Assembly: GCA_963790415.1 (NCBI GenBank)
Contig: CAWBOK010000004.1
Location: 1 to 64,000, forward strand
Reading direction: 5' to 3'
DNA: 64,000 bases
Origin: JAJZQZ01 sp963790415
GTDB taxonomy: Bacteria > Actinomycetota > Thermoleophilia > RBG-16-64-13
Of the stretch, positions 25,115 through 35,159 are shown one piece after another (positions within the stretch are counted from its first letter, which is position 1; the number at the start of each line of letters is the position of its first letter). Made by a program: the position numbers and the translations under genes. Under the pieces are notes generated by a model. It was not told the origin of the DNA, did not search any database, and saw only the letters and a list, made by a program, of their open reading frames with translations.

Positions 25115-25537
25115 ATGGCCAAGAAGATGAGCCTCGTCGACACGCTGAACGACCTCCGTGCCCGGGAGCTCGCGGTCATCGTCCAGTACATGGGTCACCA
25201 CTACGTGATGACCGGCGCCGATGCCGCCGCCCTGGCCGGGGAGTTCAAAGAAGTCGCCATCACCGAGATGAAGCACGCCGAAGCCCTCGCCGAGCGCATC
25301 GACTATCTGGGCGGGGTGCCGGTCACCAAGCCGGCGCCTATCAAGTCCGGCGCCACGAGCGTGACGGATGCCGCCACGGTCAACCTGGCCAGCGAAGAAG
25401 AGGCCATCGCCTTGTACACCGCGGCCGTCGCCGAGGCCGCCGCAGCCGGCGACATCACCACCCGGAAGTTGCTCGAAGACATCCTGGGCGACGAGGAGGC
25501 CCACGCCGACACTTTCCGGACCATGCTCGGCAAGTAG
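25115..25537 (+). CDS. bfr: Bacterioferritin-like ferritin family protein
   Basis: Predicted 140 aa four-helix bundle. AGGAGGAG precedes ATG 25115. The ferroxidase ligands fall at the E. coli Bfr positions: E18, E51, H54, E94, E127 and H130, with M52, the haem ligand of bacterioferritin, in EMKHAE. It is about 18 residues shorter than E. coli Bfr because the C-terminal fifth helix is missing, so a complete 24-mer cage is not certain. It probably stores or detoxifies iron. A strong terminator follows. Confidence 0.85.
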   Translation: MAKKMSLVDTLNDLRARELAVIVQYMGHHYVMTGADAAALAGEFKEVAITEMKHAEALAERIDYLGGVPVTKPAPIKSGATSVTDAATVNLASEEEAIALYTAAVAEAAAAGDITTRKLLEDILGDEEAHADTFRTMLGK

Positions 25538-25571
25538 ACCGTTTCTCGGGCGCCGACGCGCCGCCGGGTGC

Positions 25572-25615
25572 AGAGAGGGCCCCATCACGCGGGGCCCTCT
25601 CTCGTTCTTCTTCCT
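25572..25615 (+). terminator. Rho-independent terminator after the bacterioferritin-like gene
   Basis: A perfect 12-bp stem, AGAGAGGGCCCC / GGGGCCCTCTCT, with a 7-base loop (25572-25602) is followed by a T-rich stretch (CGTTCTTCTTCCT). It lies 34 bp after the stop codon. Confidence 0.9.
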
Positions 25616-25657
25616 CGGATGCCGGCGTGACCGCGCGGCGTCATGAAAAAGCGAGCG

Positions 25658-26656
25658 CTACGCCAGCGTCTTGCCGCCGCTGATCCAGCTCATCATGCCA
25701 CGCAGGTTCTTGCCGACGTCCTCGATCTCGCTCTCGGCGTCGCGGCGGACCAGCGCGTTGTAGACCGGTCGGCCGGCCTGATTCTCCAGGATCCATTCGC
25801 GGGCGAACTCTCCGTCCTGGATCTCGCGCAGGATCTCGCGCATCTCGTCGCGGGTGTCCTCGTTGATGATCCGCCGGCCCCGGGTCACGTCGCCGTACTC
25901 GGCCGTATCGGAGATCGAGTAGCGCATCCCGCTGATGCCGTGCTCGTATATGAGGTCCACGATCAGCTTGAGCTCGTGCAGACATTCGAAGTAGGCGATC
26001 TCAGGCTGATAGCCGGCCTCGACCAGGGTCTCGAACCCCGCGCGCACGAGTTCGGTGCATCCGCCGCACAGCACGGCCTGCTCGCCGAACAGGTCGGTCT
26101 CGGTCTCCTCGCGGAAGGTGGTCTCGATCACGCCGGCCCGCGTGCAGCCGATGCCCTTGGCGTAGGCAAGCGCCACGTCTTTGGCTTTGCCGGTAGCGTC
26201 CTGATAGACGGCCACCAGGCCGGGCACGCCGCCGCCCTCGACGTAGACCCGCCGCACCAGGTGCCCGGGGCCCTTGGGCGCCACCATGGCCACGTCGACG
26301 CCCTTGGGCGGCACGATCTGGCCGAAGTGGATGTTGAAGCCGTGGGCGAACATCAGCAGGTCGCCGTCTTTCAGATTGTCGCGGACGGCCGCTTCGTACA
26401 CGGCTTTCTGCGTCTGGTCGGGCACCAGCATGACCACGATCTGGGCCCGGGCCGCCGCCTCAGCCGCGGACACGGCCTCGAAGCCCGCGTCGATGGCCCG
26501 CTGCCAACCCGGCGACTCGGGGGCTTCGGCCACGACCACCTGCACGCCGCTCTCCCGCAGGTTCTGGCCGTGGGCGTGCCCCTGGCTCCCGAACCCGATG
26601 ATGGCCACCGTCTTGCCCTGAAGCAATCCCAGGTCGGCGTCCTTGTCGTAGAACAT
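25658..26656 (-). CDS. ilvC: Ketol-acid reductoisomerase
   Basis: Predicted 332 aa, class I length. It converts 2-acetolactate or 2-aceto-2-hydroxybutyrate to the dihydroxy acid with NADPH and Mg2+. The Rossmann motif is IIGFGSQGHAHGQNL. The metal-binding region has the CGGCTELV and EIAYFECLHE segments. GAGAGGAAG supports the ATG at 26656; the frame extends upstream without a better start. It is the last gene of the leftward ilvD-ilvB-ilvN-ilvC unit, 80 bp after ilvN. Confidence 0.96.
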   Translation of the reverse strand: MFYDKDADLGLLQGKTVAIIGFGSQGHAHGQNLRESGVQVVVAEAPESPGWQRAIDAGFEAVSAAEAAARAQIVVMLVPDQTQKAVYEAAVRDNLKDGDLLMFAHGFNIHFGQIVPPKGVDVAMVAPKGPGHLVRRVYVEGGGVPGLVAVYQDATGKAKDVALAYAKGIGCTRAGVIETTFREETETDLFGEQAVLCGGCTELVRAGFETLVEAGYQPEIAYFECLHELKLIVDLIYEHGISGMRYSISDTAEYGDVTRGRRIINEDTRDEMREILREIQDGEFAREWILENQAGRPVYNALVRRDAESEIEDVGKNLRGMMSWISGGKTLA

Positions 26657-26736
26657 CAGTTCTTCCTCTCTTCCGTGATCATTTGCCCGATCTGCACGAG
26701 TGCCGTTCTTCACGATCGCCGTTCGCCTACGTTCGC

Positions 26737-27222
26737 CTAGAGTCTGGCCGTCCCCCTCCCCATCGCGATGCGCCCCGTGCGCACCAGCTCGACGACCCCG
26801 AAGGGCCGCATCAAGCCGAGGATCGCTTCCAGCTTCTCCCGGGTGCCCGTGACCTCCACAACCAGTTCGTCCTTGCCCACGTCCACGATCTTCGCCCGAA
26901 AGACCTCGACGATCTGCATGATCTCCGCACGGGAATCGGCGTCCGCCCGCACTTTTACCAACATCAACTCCCGCTCTAACGAGGTCGCCGGGTCGAGATC
27001 GGTGATCTTGATGACGTTGATCAGCTTGTGCAGTTGCTTGGTCACCTGCTCCAAAGGCGAGTCCTGGGCGTCCACCGCGATGGTCATGCGGGAGAGACGC
27101 GGATCCTCGGTCTCGCCCACCGCCAGGCTGTCGATGTTGAAGCCGCGACGCGCGAACAGGGCCGCAATGCGCGTGAGAACCCCGGGCTTGTTCTCCACCA
27201 GGACCGCCAGCGTGTGCTTCAC
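26737..27222 (-). CDS. ilvN: Acetolactate synthase small (regulatory) subunit
   Basis: Predicted 161 aa. An N-terminal ACT domain (about 1-75, VLVENKPGVLTRIAALFARR) with the Gly/Asn valine-binding region is followed by the C-terminal ALS_ss_C domain (about 80-155, ending LMRPFGVVELVRTGRIAMGR). It binds valine and regulates the catalytic subunit. Its ATG overlaps the ilvB stop by 4 bp (ATGA), which implies coupled synthesis. Confidence 0.95.
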   Translation of the reverse strand: MKHTLAVLVENKPGVLTRIAALFARRGFNIDSLAVGETEDPRLSRMTIAVDAQDSPLEQVTKQLHKLINVIKITDLDPATSLERELMLVKVRADADSRAEIMQIVEVFRAKIVDVGKDELVVEVTGTREKLEAILGLMRPFGVVELVRTGRIAMGRGTARL

Positions 27223-28913
27223 GACGTGCCCTCCACCATCATCTGGTCGATAGAACCGCCTGCCGGCACCATGGGCCAGACGTTGGCCTCGCGCTTCACC
27301 CGGAAGTCGATCACCGCCGGAGCGTCGCTCGCAAGGGCCACTCGAAGCACCTCCTCCACTTCGTCGGGCCGGGTGGCCCGGTAGCCCTCGGCGCCGTAGG
27401 CCTCAGCCAGCTTGACGAAGTCCGGCTGGCAGGCGACGCAGGTGGAGCTGTAGCGCTTGGTCCAGAAGAGCTCCTGCCACTGCCGCACCATGCCCAGGTA
27501 CTGGTTGTTCAGTATGCAGACCTTGACCGCGAGACCATAGTCCACGGCCGTGGCCAATTCTTGGATGGTCATCTGGAAGGAGCCGTCGCCGGCGATATCG
27601 ATCACGGTAAGATCCGGCCGGGCGAGCTTGGCTCCGATCGAGGCGGGGAAGCCGAAACCCATGGTGCCCAAGCCGCCCGAAGTGACGAACCGGCGCGGGT
27701 GCTTGACCAGGTAGTGCTGAGCCGCCCACATCTGGTTCTGCCCCACCTCCGTACAGATGATCGCTTCCCCGTTGGTGACTTCCCAGATCTTGCGCACCAC
27801 ATACTCGGGCATCAACTCGCCTTCGTCGTCCTGGCGCACGGTCATCGGGTGGGCCTGTTTCCAGGCTGCGACGCGCTCCATCCAGGGCACATGCCGCTCG
27901 GAGGAGAGGCCGAGCTTCTTGAGTTCCACCAGCATCGCGGCCAGAACCTTCTTGGCGTCGCCCACGATGGGGACGTCCACATTCACGTTCTTGGAGATCT
28001 CGGCGGGGTCGACGTCGACGTGCACGATGGTGGCTTCGGGGGCGAAGGTCTCCAACTTGCCGGTCACCCGGTCGTCGAAGCGGACCCCGACCGCGAAGAC
28101 CAGGTCGCAGTTGGTCATGGCGTAGTTGGCGTACTGGGTGCCGTGCATGCCGAGCATGCCCAACGAGAGGAGATGATCCTCGGGGAATCCGCCGATGCCG
28201 GTAAGACTGGTCGTGACAGGGATGTGTGCGTACAACGCCAACTCGCGCAGTTCCTCGGCCGCGTCGGCCGAAATGACACCGCCACCCGCGAAGATGATCG
28301 GCCGTTCGGCGTCCGCGATCGCCTGAGCCGCCGTCCTGATCTGCTTGGGATGACCCTTCACGGTCGGTTTGTAGCCGGGCAGAGCTATCTTCTGCGCCTT
28401 GGTCTGGTCGTAGTCGATGTCGGTCCGCTGGAGATCCACCGGGATATCCACCAACACGGGACCCTTGCGGCCGGTGCCTGCGATGTAGAAGGCTTCGTGA
28501 ATGATGGACGGGATGTCCTCCGCCCGCTGCACCAAGTAGCTGTGCTTGACGATGGGCAAGGTGATGCCGAAGATGTCGGCCTCTTGGAACGCGTCGGTGC
28601 CCAGCAGGTCGGTGCGCACCTGACCGGTGATGGCCACCATTGGCACGCTGTCCAGATATGCGTTGGCGATGCCGGTGACCAGGTTGGTGGCTCCCGGACC
28701 GGAGGTGCCGATGCACACCCCCACTTTGCCCGAGGCCCGAGCATAGCCGTCGGCGGCGTGGGCCGCCCCCTGCTCGTGCCGGGTGAGGATGTTCTTGATG
28801 TCGTAGTCGTACAACGCGTCGTAGAGAGGGATGACCATGCCTCCGGGATACCCGAAGACGACATCCACGCCTTCTCGCGTGAGTGCCTCGAGGATCGCTC
28901 GTGCTGCGTTCAT
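27219..28913 (-). CDS. ilvB: Acetolactate synthase large subunit
   Basis: Predicted 564 aa ThDP enzyme forming acetolactate or acetohydroxybutyrate. The catalytic Glu lies in RHEQGAAHAADGYAR, the FAD-associated middle domain follows, and the ThDP/Mg motif is GDGSFQMTIQELATA with the NNQYLGMVRQWQ segment. GGAG 6 bp upstream supports ATG 28913 rather than the frame's longer extension. The insertion TCVACQPDFVKLA is the usual region after the active-site loop. Confidence 0.96.
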   Translation of the reverse strand: MNAARAILEALTREGVDVVFGYPGGMVIPLYDALYDYDIKNILTRHEQGAAHAADGYARASGKVGVCIGTSGPGATNLVTGIANAYLDSVPMVAITGQVRTDLLGTDAFQEADIFGITLPIVKHSYLVQRAEDIPSIIHEAFYIAGTGRKGPVLVDIPVDLQRTDIDYDQTKAQKIALPGYKPTVKGHPKQIRTAAQAIADAERPIIFAGGGVISADAAEELRELALYAHIPVTTSLTGIGGFPEDHLLSLGMLGMHGTQYANYAMTNCDLVFAVGVRFDDRVTGKLETFAPEATIVHVDVDPAEISKNVNVDVPIVGDAKKVLAAMLVELKKLGLSSERHVPWMERVAAWKQAHPMTVRQDDEGELMPEYVVRKIWEVTNGEAIICTEVGQNQMWAAQHYLVKHPRRFVTSGGLGTMGFGFPASIGAKLARPDLTVIDIAGDGSFQMTIQELATAVDYGLAVKVCILNNQYLGMVRQWQELFWTKRYSSTCVACQPDFVKLAEAYGAEGYRATRPDEVEEVLRVALASDAPAVIDFRVKREANVWPMVPAGGSIDQMMVEGTS

Positions 28914-29031
28914 AGTGTGCTCCGCGTGTTGCATTGGTTCGACAGGCCGCGTGCCGAGGCGCGCCGGTGAGGGAAGATAGCGGGACTGGTGCGACTGGAC
29001 CGCCGGCCGGATCGCCGGCCGGCTGTGCGCA

Positions 29032-30711
29032 CTAGACTCCGATGCCGCCCACGTCGAGAACTGCACCGGTATCCGCCCCGGAGACCATGGCTACATAGCG
29101 GCCCAGGACGCCCGTGAGCTTCCGCTCGGGACGCCGCCAGGCTGCCCTCCTCGTCGCGAGCTCGTCCTCGGAGACTTCGAGGCTGAGCCGCCGCCCGGGG
29201 ATGTCGATGGCGATGATATCTCCGTCGCGGACCAAGGCGATGGGGCCCCCGTCCACAGCTTCAGGAGCAACGTGCCCGATGCTCGCACCACGACTGGCTC
29301 CGCTGAAACGGCCGTCGGTGATGAGGGCGACGCGGTCGTCGAGCCCTGCGCCGGCCAGTGCCGATGTGGGCGTGAGCATCTCGGGCATGCCGGGGCCGCC
29401 TTTGGGCCCCACGTTGCGGATCACGATGACCAAGCCCGGTTCGATGCTGTCGGACTCGATGGCCGAGACCAGTGAGGCCTCGTCCTCGAAGACCCGGGCA
29501 GGGCCACGATGGGTGAGCATCTGGGGCAGCACGGCCGCCTCTTTCACCACCGCCCCGTTGGGAGCCAGATTGCCGAAGAGCATGGCCAGCCCGCCGGTGG
29601 GGTGATGGGGGGCGTCCAGAGGCCGGATGACCTGTTCGTCACGGATCGCGACGGCCTGATACTGGTCGGCCAGCGTCACGCCGGCCACTGTCGGCACCGA
29701 GCCGTCGACCAGGTCGTTCTCGGCCAGCCGCTTGAGAACGGCCATGATGCCGCCGGCTCGTTCGAGATCTTCCATGTGGTCGGGACCCGAGGGCGAGAGC
29801 TTGACTATGTGGGGCGTGCGCCCGGAGACAAGGTTGAAGTCGGTCAGGGGCAGCGTCACTCGCGCCTCGTTGGCGATGGCTTCCAGATGGAGGACGGTGT
29901 TGGTGGAACACCCCAGGGCCGCGTCGAGGGCCAGGGCGTTGTGCAGACTCGCCGCCGTCAGGAAGCGTCGCGCGCCCCAGCCCTGCCGGGCGACTTCGAC
30001 GGCCTGTGCCCCGGACCGGCGCGCCAGCGTCAGACGTGCGGAGAACGGAGCCGGGATGGTGGCGTCACCCGGGAGGGCCAGCCCAAAGACCTCGGTGAGG
30101 CAACTCATCGAGTTGGCCGTGAAGAGTCCGGCACACGACCCGCAGGTGGGGCAGGCGCACTCTTCCAACTCGGTCAGGTCTTCCGCGCTTATGGTGCCGT
30201 GGAAATAGGCGCCCACCGCCTCGAAGACATCCTTCAGATCGACCTTCTTGCCCCGGTAGTCGCCGGCCAGCATGGGACCGCCGGAGACGATCACCACCGG
30301 CACGTCCAGACGGGCCGCGGCCATGACCATGCCGGGCACGACCTTGTCGCAGTTGGGGATCATCACCAGCCCATCGAGCCCGTGGCCCTGGACCATGATC
30401 TCCACCGCGTCGGCGATGTTCTCGCGCGACACCAGCGAGTAGTTCATGCCCGTGTGGTTCATGGCGATGCCGTCGCACACGCCGATCACGTTGAATTCCA
30501 GGGGCACGCCACCGCCCTGCCAGACGCCGAACTTGGCCTGCTCGGCGATGGAACGCAGGTGCATATGACCCGGGATCAGCTCGTTGTAGGAGTTGGCGAT
30601 GCCGATGAGCGGCCGGCCGGCATCGCCCGCGCCCAGCCCGAGTGCCCGCAAGAGCGAGCGATGCGGCGCCCTCGCGGGCCCCACCATCACCTCGTCACTA
30701 CGCTTCGCCAC
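29032..30711 (-). CDS. ilvD: Dihydroxy-acid dehydratase
   Basis: Predicted 559 aa. It dehydrates 2,3-dihydroxy acids to 2-keto acids with an Fe-S cluster. Cluster ligands are in the IPNCDKV, CPTCGSCAGLFTANSM and related segments, and GCSTNTVLHL is present. The GTG at 30711 follows GGGGGAGG; the frame continues upstream without support. It is the first gene of the ilv unit, 118 bp before ilvB. Confidence 0.95.
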   Translation of the reverse strand: MAKRSDEVMVGPARAPHRSLLRALGLGAGDAGRPLIGIANSYNELIPGHMHLRSIAEQAKFGVWQGGGVPLEFNVIGVCDGIAMNHTGMNYSLVSRENIADAVEIMVQGHGLDGLVMIPNCDKVVPGMVMAAARLDVPVVIVSGGPMLAGDYRGKKVDLKDVFEAVGAYFHGTISAEDLTELEECACPTCGSCAGLFTANSMSCLTEVFGLALPGDATIPAPFSARLTLARRSGAQAVEVARQGWGARRFLTAASLHNALALDAALGCSTNTVLHLEAIANEARVTLPLTDFNLVSGRTPHIVKLSPSGPDHMEDLERAGGIMAVLKRLAENDLVDGSVPTVAGVTLADQYQAVAIRDEQVIRPLDAPHHPTGGLAMLFGNLAPNGAVVKEAAVLPQMLTHRGPARVFEDEASLVSAIESDSIEPGLVIVIRNVGPKGGPGMPEMLTPTSALAGAGLDDRVALITDGRFSGASRGASIGHVAPEAVDGGPIALVRDGDIIAIDIPGRRLSLEVSEDELATRRAAWRRPERKLTGVLGRYVAMVSGADTGAVLDVGGIGV

Positions 30712-30961
30712 GTCGCCTCCCCCGTACCGCCGACCCGGACGGCGGTCGTGTGTGTGTCGGTGTCCGCGCCGGTCGGAGCCTGCACGAATGGCCAAGCAGT
30801 TTACACGGTGCGGGTGAAGCCGCGCAAGCCCGACCACGAAAGCGACGTCGGGTACTGTGAGCCCGCATAGCGATCGGGCACCATTCGGTGTGTTCTCACA
30901 ATCCCGCCGGGCGCCGAGGTCTGCTAGGTTTGGTACGAGCAAGAATGCCAGCGGGGGGCGC

Positions 30962-31942
30962 ATGACCACCGATCCCACTCATCTACCCGGATCGTCCGGC
31001 AGCATGCCGTACGTGGGCGTGGCTTCGTTCCTCAAACTGGCTCTCGTGCCTGCAGCCGAAGCCGAGGGCTACCACTTCCTCGTGCTGGGCATCCCGTTCG
31101 ACGAGGGCACATCGAACCGCCCGGGTGCACGCTTCGGGCCCCGGGCCATCCGCGCGGCCTCCACCCTCTACTCTTACGAGGGCGGAGCCGAACTGTTCGA
31201 TGTGGAGTTGGGGAGGACTATCCTAGCGGGCGCCCGCGTGGGCGACCGGGGCGACGTTCCCATCAGCCCGGGGAACGGCGAAGCCGACCGGGAGATGATC
31301 GCCGAGGCCGCAGCCGGGATCGTCGGAGCGGGCGCCGTGCCGGTGGCCCTGGGCGGTGACCACTCCGTTACCGCCTCTATTCTTAGAGGCCTGGCCAGAG
31401 CCCGTCCCGCGGAGCCGCGTCCGTACCTGGTGCACCTGGACACGCACATGGACTTCGACTCCTACCTGCCTCCCTACGCCCACGGCACCCCGATCCGGCA
31501 GGCGATGGACGAATCGCTGGTCGCGGGCGTCACCCAGGTGGGCATCCGCGGCTTCAACAGCGGCAAGGCCGATTGGGAGGAGGCCCAGAGACGAGGCGTC
31601 CAGGTGGTCACCCGCGAGTCCTTCACCGAAGTGGGCACACCGGGAGTGCTCGAGTTGGTGCCCGCGGGCGCGCCGCTGTACATCTCCATAGACATCGACG
31701 TGTTCGACCCCGGTATCGCCCCGGGCACCGGCACTCCCGAGCCGGGGGGCCTCGCCTACAGCGAAGGACGCGCGTTGATCCGCGCTCTCGCCCGGCACGG
31801 CACAGTTATCGGCCTCGATGTCGTCGAGGTGAATCCGCAGTACGACCACGGCGAGATCACCGCCATCCTCGCCGCCCGGCTCATCCTGGACGCCATGGGG
31901 GCGGTCTGGGAAGCCCGCCCAGACCAGTCACAGAAGATCTGA
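30962..31942 (+). CDS. Ureohydrolase: agmatinase/guanidinobutyrase family
   Basis: Predicted 326 aa Mn-dependent hydrolase that removes urea from a guanidino compound. Metal ligands are in GGDHS, HLDTHMDFD (a variant of DAHxD) and SIDIDVFDP. The specificity loops do not let me choose between agmatine, 4-guanidinobutyrate and related substrates. It lies 13 bp before a GABA-type aminotransferase. That makes guanidinobutyrate (giving GABA plus urea) an attractive guess, but only a guess. Start ATG 30962 was chosen because the longer frame has no support. Confidence 0.87.
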   Translation: MTTDPTHLPGSSGSMPYVGVASFLKLALVPAAEAEGYHFLVLGIPFDEGTSNRPGARFGPRAIRAASTLYSYEGGAELFDVELGRTILAGARVGDRGDVPISPGNGEADREMIAEAAAGIVGAGAVPVALGGDHSVTASILRGLARARPAEPRPYLVHLDTHMDFDSYLPPYAHGTPIRQAMDESLVAGVTQVGIRGFNSGKADWEEAQRRGVQVVTRESFTEVGTPGVLELVPAGAPLYISIDIDVFDPGIAPGTGTPEPGGLAYSEGRALIRALARHGTVIGLDVVEVNPQYDHGEITAILAARLILDAMGAVWEARPDQSQKI

Positions 31943-31955
31943 AACGGAGGAGAGC

Positions 31956-33270
31956 ATGACCAACGAGGAACTCAAACAGGCCCGCGACCAGCACGTGCCG
32001 CGCGGCCCCTTCAATGTGACCAACCTGTTCGCCGCCAAGGCCAAGAACGCCATCATCACCGATGTGGAAGGGCGGGAGTACATCGATTTCGCCGCCGGTA
32101 TCGGGGTGATGGCGGTGGGCCATTGCCACCCCAAGGTGGTCGCCGCGGCGCAGGATCAGGCGGCCAAGTTCTCGCACACCTGCTTCCACGTAGTCATGTA
32201 TGAGGCCTACATCGAGCTGGCCAAGAAGATGAACGCGGCCGCCCCCGGCCCGTCGCCCAAGAAGACCATGTTCGCCAATTCGGGCGCCGAGGCCGTGGAG
32301 AACGCGGTCAAGATCGCCCGCTACAGCACAGGCCGAGACGCTATCGTGGCCTTCGAGGACGCATTCCACGGGCGCACGCTGCATGACGATGACCCTCACC
32401 TCCAAGACCATGCCCTACAAGAAGGGCTTCGGTCCCTTCGCCCCCGAGATCTATCGCCTGCCCTACGCGTACTGCTACCGTTGCCCGCTCGATCTGGCCT
32501 ATCCGGCCTGCGGTGTGGCGTGTGCGGACCTGCTCGAGGACGCATTCAAGAACTACGTCGAAGCCGACGAGGTGGCCGCGGTGCTGGCCGAGCCGGTGCT
32601 GGGCGAGGGCGGGTTCGTCGCTCCGCCGAAGGAGTACTTCCCCAAGATCAAGGCCATCTGCGAGAAGCACGGCATCCTGTTCATCGCCGACGAGGTCCAG
32701 TCGGGCTTCGGCCGCACGGGCAAGTTGTTCGCCATCGAGCATTGGGGTGTCGAGCCCGACATCATGACCACGGCGAAGGCCCTCGCCGCCGGTTATCCGC
32801 TCTCCGGTATCACCGGACGGGCCGACGTGATGGACGCACCCCACGCCGGCGGCCTGGGGGGAACGTACGGAGGGAACCCGACGGCCTGCCGCGCCGCTCT
32901 GGCCGTGTTCGACATCATCGAGGAAGAGAATCTCCTCGACCGCGCCGTCGTGGTAGGCGACCGTGTCCGTTCCGCGTTCGCGCGTCTGGCGGAGGACCTG
33001 GAGGTCGTCGGAGATGTCCGCGGCCTGGGTGCGATGATCTGCATGGAACTGGTCACCGACCGGGCCACCAAGACGCCGGCGGCCGACCTGACGAAGGCCC
33101 TGGTCGCCCGGGCGGCCGAGAGAGGCGTGATCATGATCTCGGCCGGCACTCACGGCAACGTCATCCGGCCCCTCATGCCGCTCACGATCGAACTCGACAC
33201 CCTCGAACGTGGACTGGCCATCGTCGCCGAGTCGCTCACCGAGGTGACCAAGGAGGCGGGGCTGGCGTAG
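31956..33270 (+). CDS. gabT: Class III aminotransferase, GABA transaminase type; one +1 frame break
   Basis: About 437 aa when joined. AACGGAGGAG precedes ATG 31956. PLP-binding features are NSGAEAVENAVKIAR, AFHGRTL, ADEVQSGFGRTG and the lysine in TTAKALAAG. The ending THGNVIRPLMPLTI is typical of 4-aminobutyrate aminotransferases. One extra C at about 32382 shifts the frame between FHGRTL and MTMTLTSK. An insert with Cys residues (AYCYRCPLDLAYPACGVAC) is common in this subgroup. The product would be an aldehyde (succinate semialdehyde if GABA), which fits the AOR genes that follow. Confidence 0.88.
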
Positions 33271-33359
33271 TACCGGTTTCAGCGGTTCCGGGGCGGCGCG
33301 TGCCGTGCGCTCCGGAACCGCACCCAGGCCGCTTCCTCCAAGTAACAAGGAGCCTCCCA

Positions 33360-35159
33360 TGCCCTACCACATCCTGCGCGCCGACCTCACCACCGGCACC
33401 TCGTGCCGGGAAGAGGTGCCCGCGGAACTCATCTCGCGCTTCCTCGGAGGCAAGGGCCTGGCCGCCCACTACCTCTCGTCCGAGCTTCCCCCCGGCACCG
33501 ACCCTCTCTCCCCCGAGAACCTGCTGATCTTCATGACCGGCCCCGCTCTCGGGCATCTTCCCCGGCACCTGCCGGCACGCGGTGGTGACCAAGTCGCCGG
33601 CCACCGGCGGCTTCCTCGACACCTACGCCGGGGGCTACTTCGCCTGGGAGTTGCGCAAGGCCGGCCTTCTCGGGCATCATCATCACCGGCCGAGGCCCCC
33701 GTCCTCTCCTACCTTGAGGTGACCGAGGAGGGCGCCCGCATCGTACGCCTGCTCCCGATCTTGCCGGAGCGACGATCGCGGGAACCGACGACGACCCCCG
33801 CTTCGCCCACTTCCGCGTAGCCGCCATCGGCCCGGCCGGGGAGAACCAGGTGGCTCTCGCGTGCATCGGCAACAACGCCGGGCGACACCAAGAAGGGTCG
33901 CTCCGGCTACAACGGCCGCGGCGGCTCGGGCGCGGTCATGGGCGCCAAGAACCTGAAGGCCATCGCCGTCAAAGGCGGCAAGGGCCCTCAGATCTCACGG
34001 ACGGGGCCCGCGCGTTGCGCACGGAGCTCTCCCGCAAGATCATGGCCGAAGACTCCCCCTCCTCCTGGCTCGCCGACGCCGGCACTCCGGCCATCGTGGA
34101 TTGGACCAACGGGGTGAACGTGCTGCCGACACGCAACTGGAGCGCGGGCAGCTTCGAGGGGGCGGAGGCCATCGGCCACGAGCCGGTCATCGCGAACCTC
34201 ATAAGCCGAGAGGGCTGCTACAACTGCCCGGTCAACTGCGGCCCCCATGTGCGCGCGACACGAGGGCGCCTTCCCGGGCGCCGAGGCGGACAAGCTCGAA
34301 TACGAGACCATCGGCCTCGCGGCGTCGAACACCGGCAACGCCGACTTCTCCGCGCATCGTGAAGTTCGCTGAGGTCTGCGATGAGCTCGGCCTCGACACC
34401 ATCTCCACCGGAGCGGCGGTGGCCTTTGCCATGGACTGCGCCGAGCGGGGACTGATCGACTCCCCGCTTCGCTTCGGCGATTCGGCTGGTCAGATCGCCC
34501 TCACCGAGGACATCGCCTTCGGCCGCGGCCTGGGGGCGGACCTCGGCGCAGGGCATCAACAGGGCGGCCAAGGCCTGGGGTATCGACGACTCCCAGGTGC
34601 CGGTCTTCGAGGTCAAGAACCTGGAGTACCCGGCGTACGACCCCCGGGGCAGTGTGGGTATGGCCCTGGCATACGCCACCTCAGACAGGGGCGGCTGTCA
34701 CATGCGCTCCTGGCCCATCGCCGCCGACGCCCTCTCTGAGGATCCGAACGCCGATCCCTTCGGCGGGGCAGGCAAGGCGGCCTTTGTGGCGGGCGAGCAG
34801 GACGAGAACGCGGCCGAGTGGAGTCTCGTGGGCTGTGACTTCATCGGCTACAAGCAAGGACGATGCCGCCGCCATGCTGGCGGCGGTGGGCATCGAGATG
34901 ACAGCGGACGACTATATCGCCCTCGGTGGGCGGGTCTGGAACCTCGTGCGCCTCTTCAACCTGCGCGAGGGCTGGACGGCGGCGGACGACTCCATGCCGC
35001 AAGGACTCGAGATCCCGCTTACCGATTCCGGCCGCTCCTTGCGACCCGGCGCTCTTCGCCGAGATGAAGCGGGAGTACTACGAGGTGCGGGGTTGGGACA
35101 CGGAAGGTCGGCCCACGGCGGAGCTTGTGCGGGAGTTGGGGTTGGGGGGGTATGTATGA
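33360..35159 (+). CDS. Aldehyde:ferredoxin oxidoreductase 1, many +1 frame breaks
   Basis: Tungsten (or molybdenum) bis-pterin enzyme oxidising aldehydes to acids with ferredoxin. ACAAGGAGC precedes ATG 33360. Recognisable blocks in order are LRADLTTGTS, LGGKGLAAHYL, IFPGTCRHAVVTKSPATGGF, IGPAGENQVALACIG, SGAVMGAKNLKAIAV, the cluster ligands GCYNCPVNC, EYETIGL, ISTGAAVAFAMD and a C-terminal YYEVRGWDTEG. These blocks alternate among the three forward frames. I count about 13 single-base (+1) shifts at roughly 33554, 33665, 33690, 33748-33762 (two), 33882, 33990 (two), 34257, 34352, 34552, 34858 and 35038. None needs a deletion. It is either a badly sequenced intact gene or a pseudogene. Confidence 0.8.

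Noticed and set aside
27561..28970. Long plus-strand frame (469 aa) opposite ilvB
   Set aside because: ilvB is unambiguous; the antisense frame has no family features.
29509..30870. Long plus-strand frame (453 aa) opposite ilvD
   Set aside because: Shadow of ilvD, with no recognisable motif and a His/Gly/Arg-rich composition.
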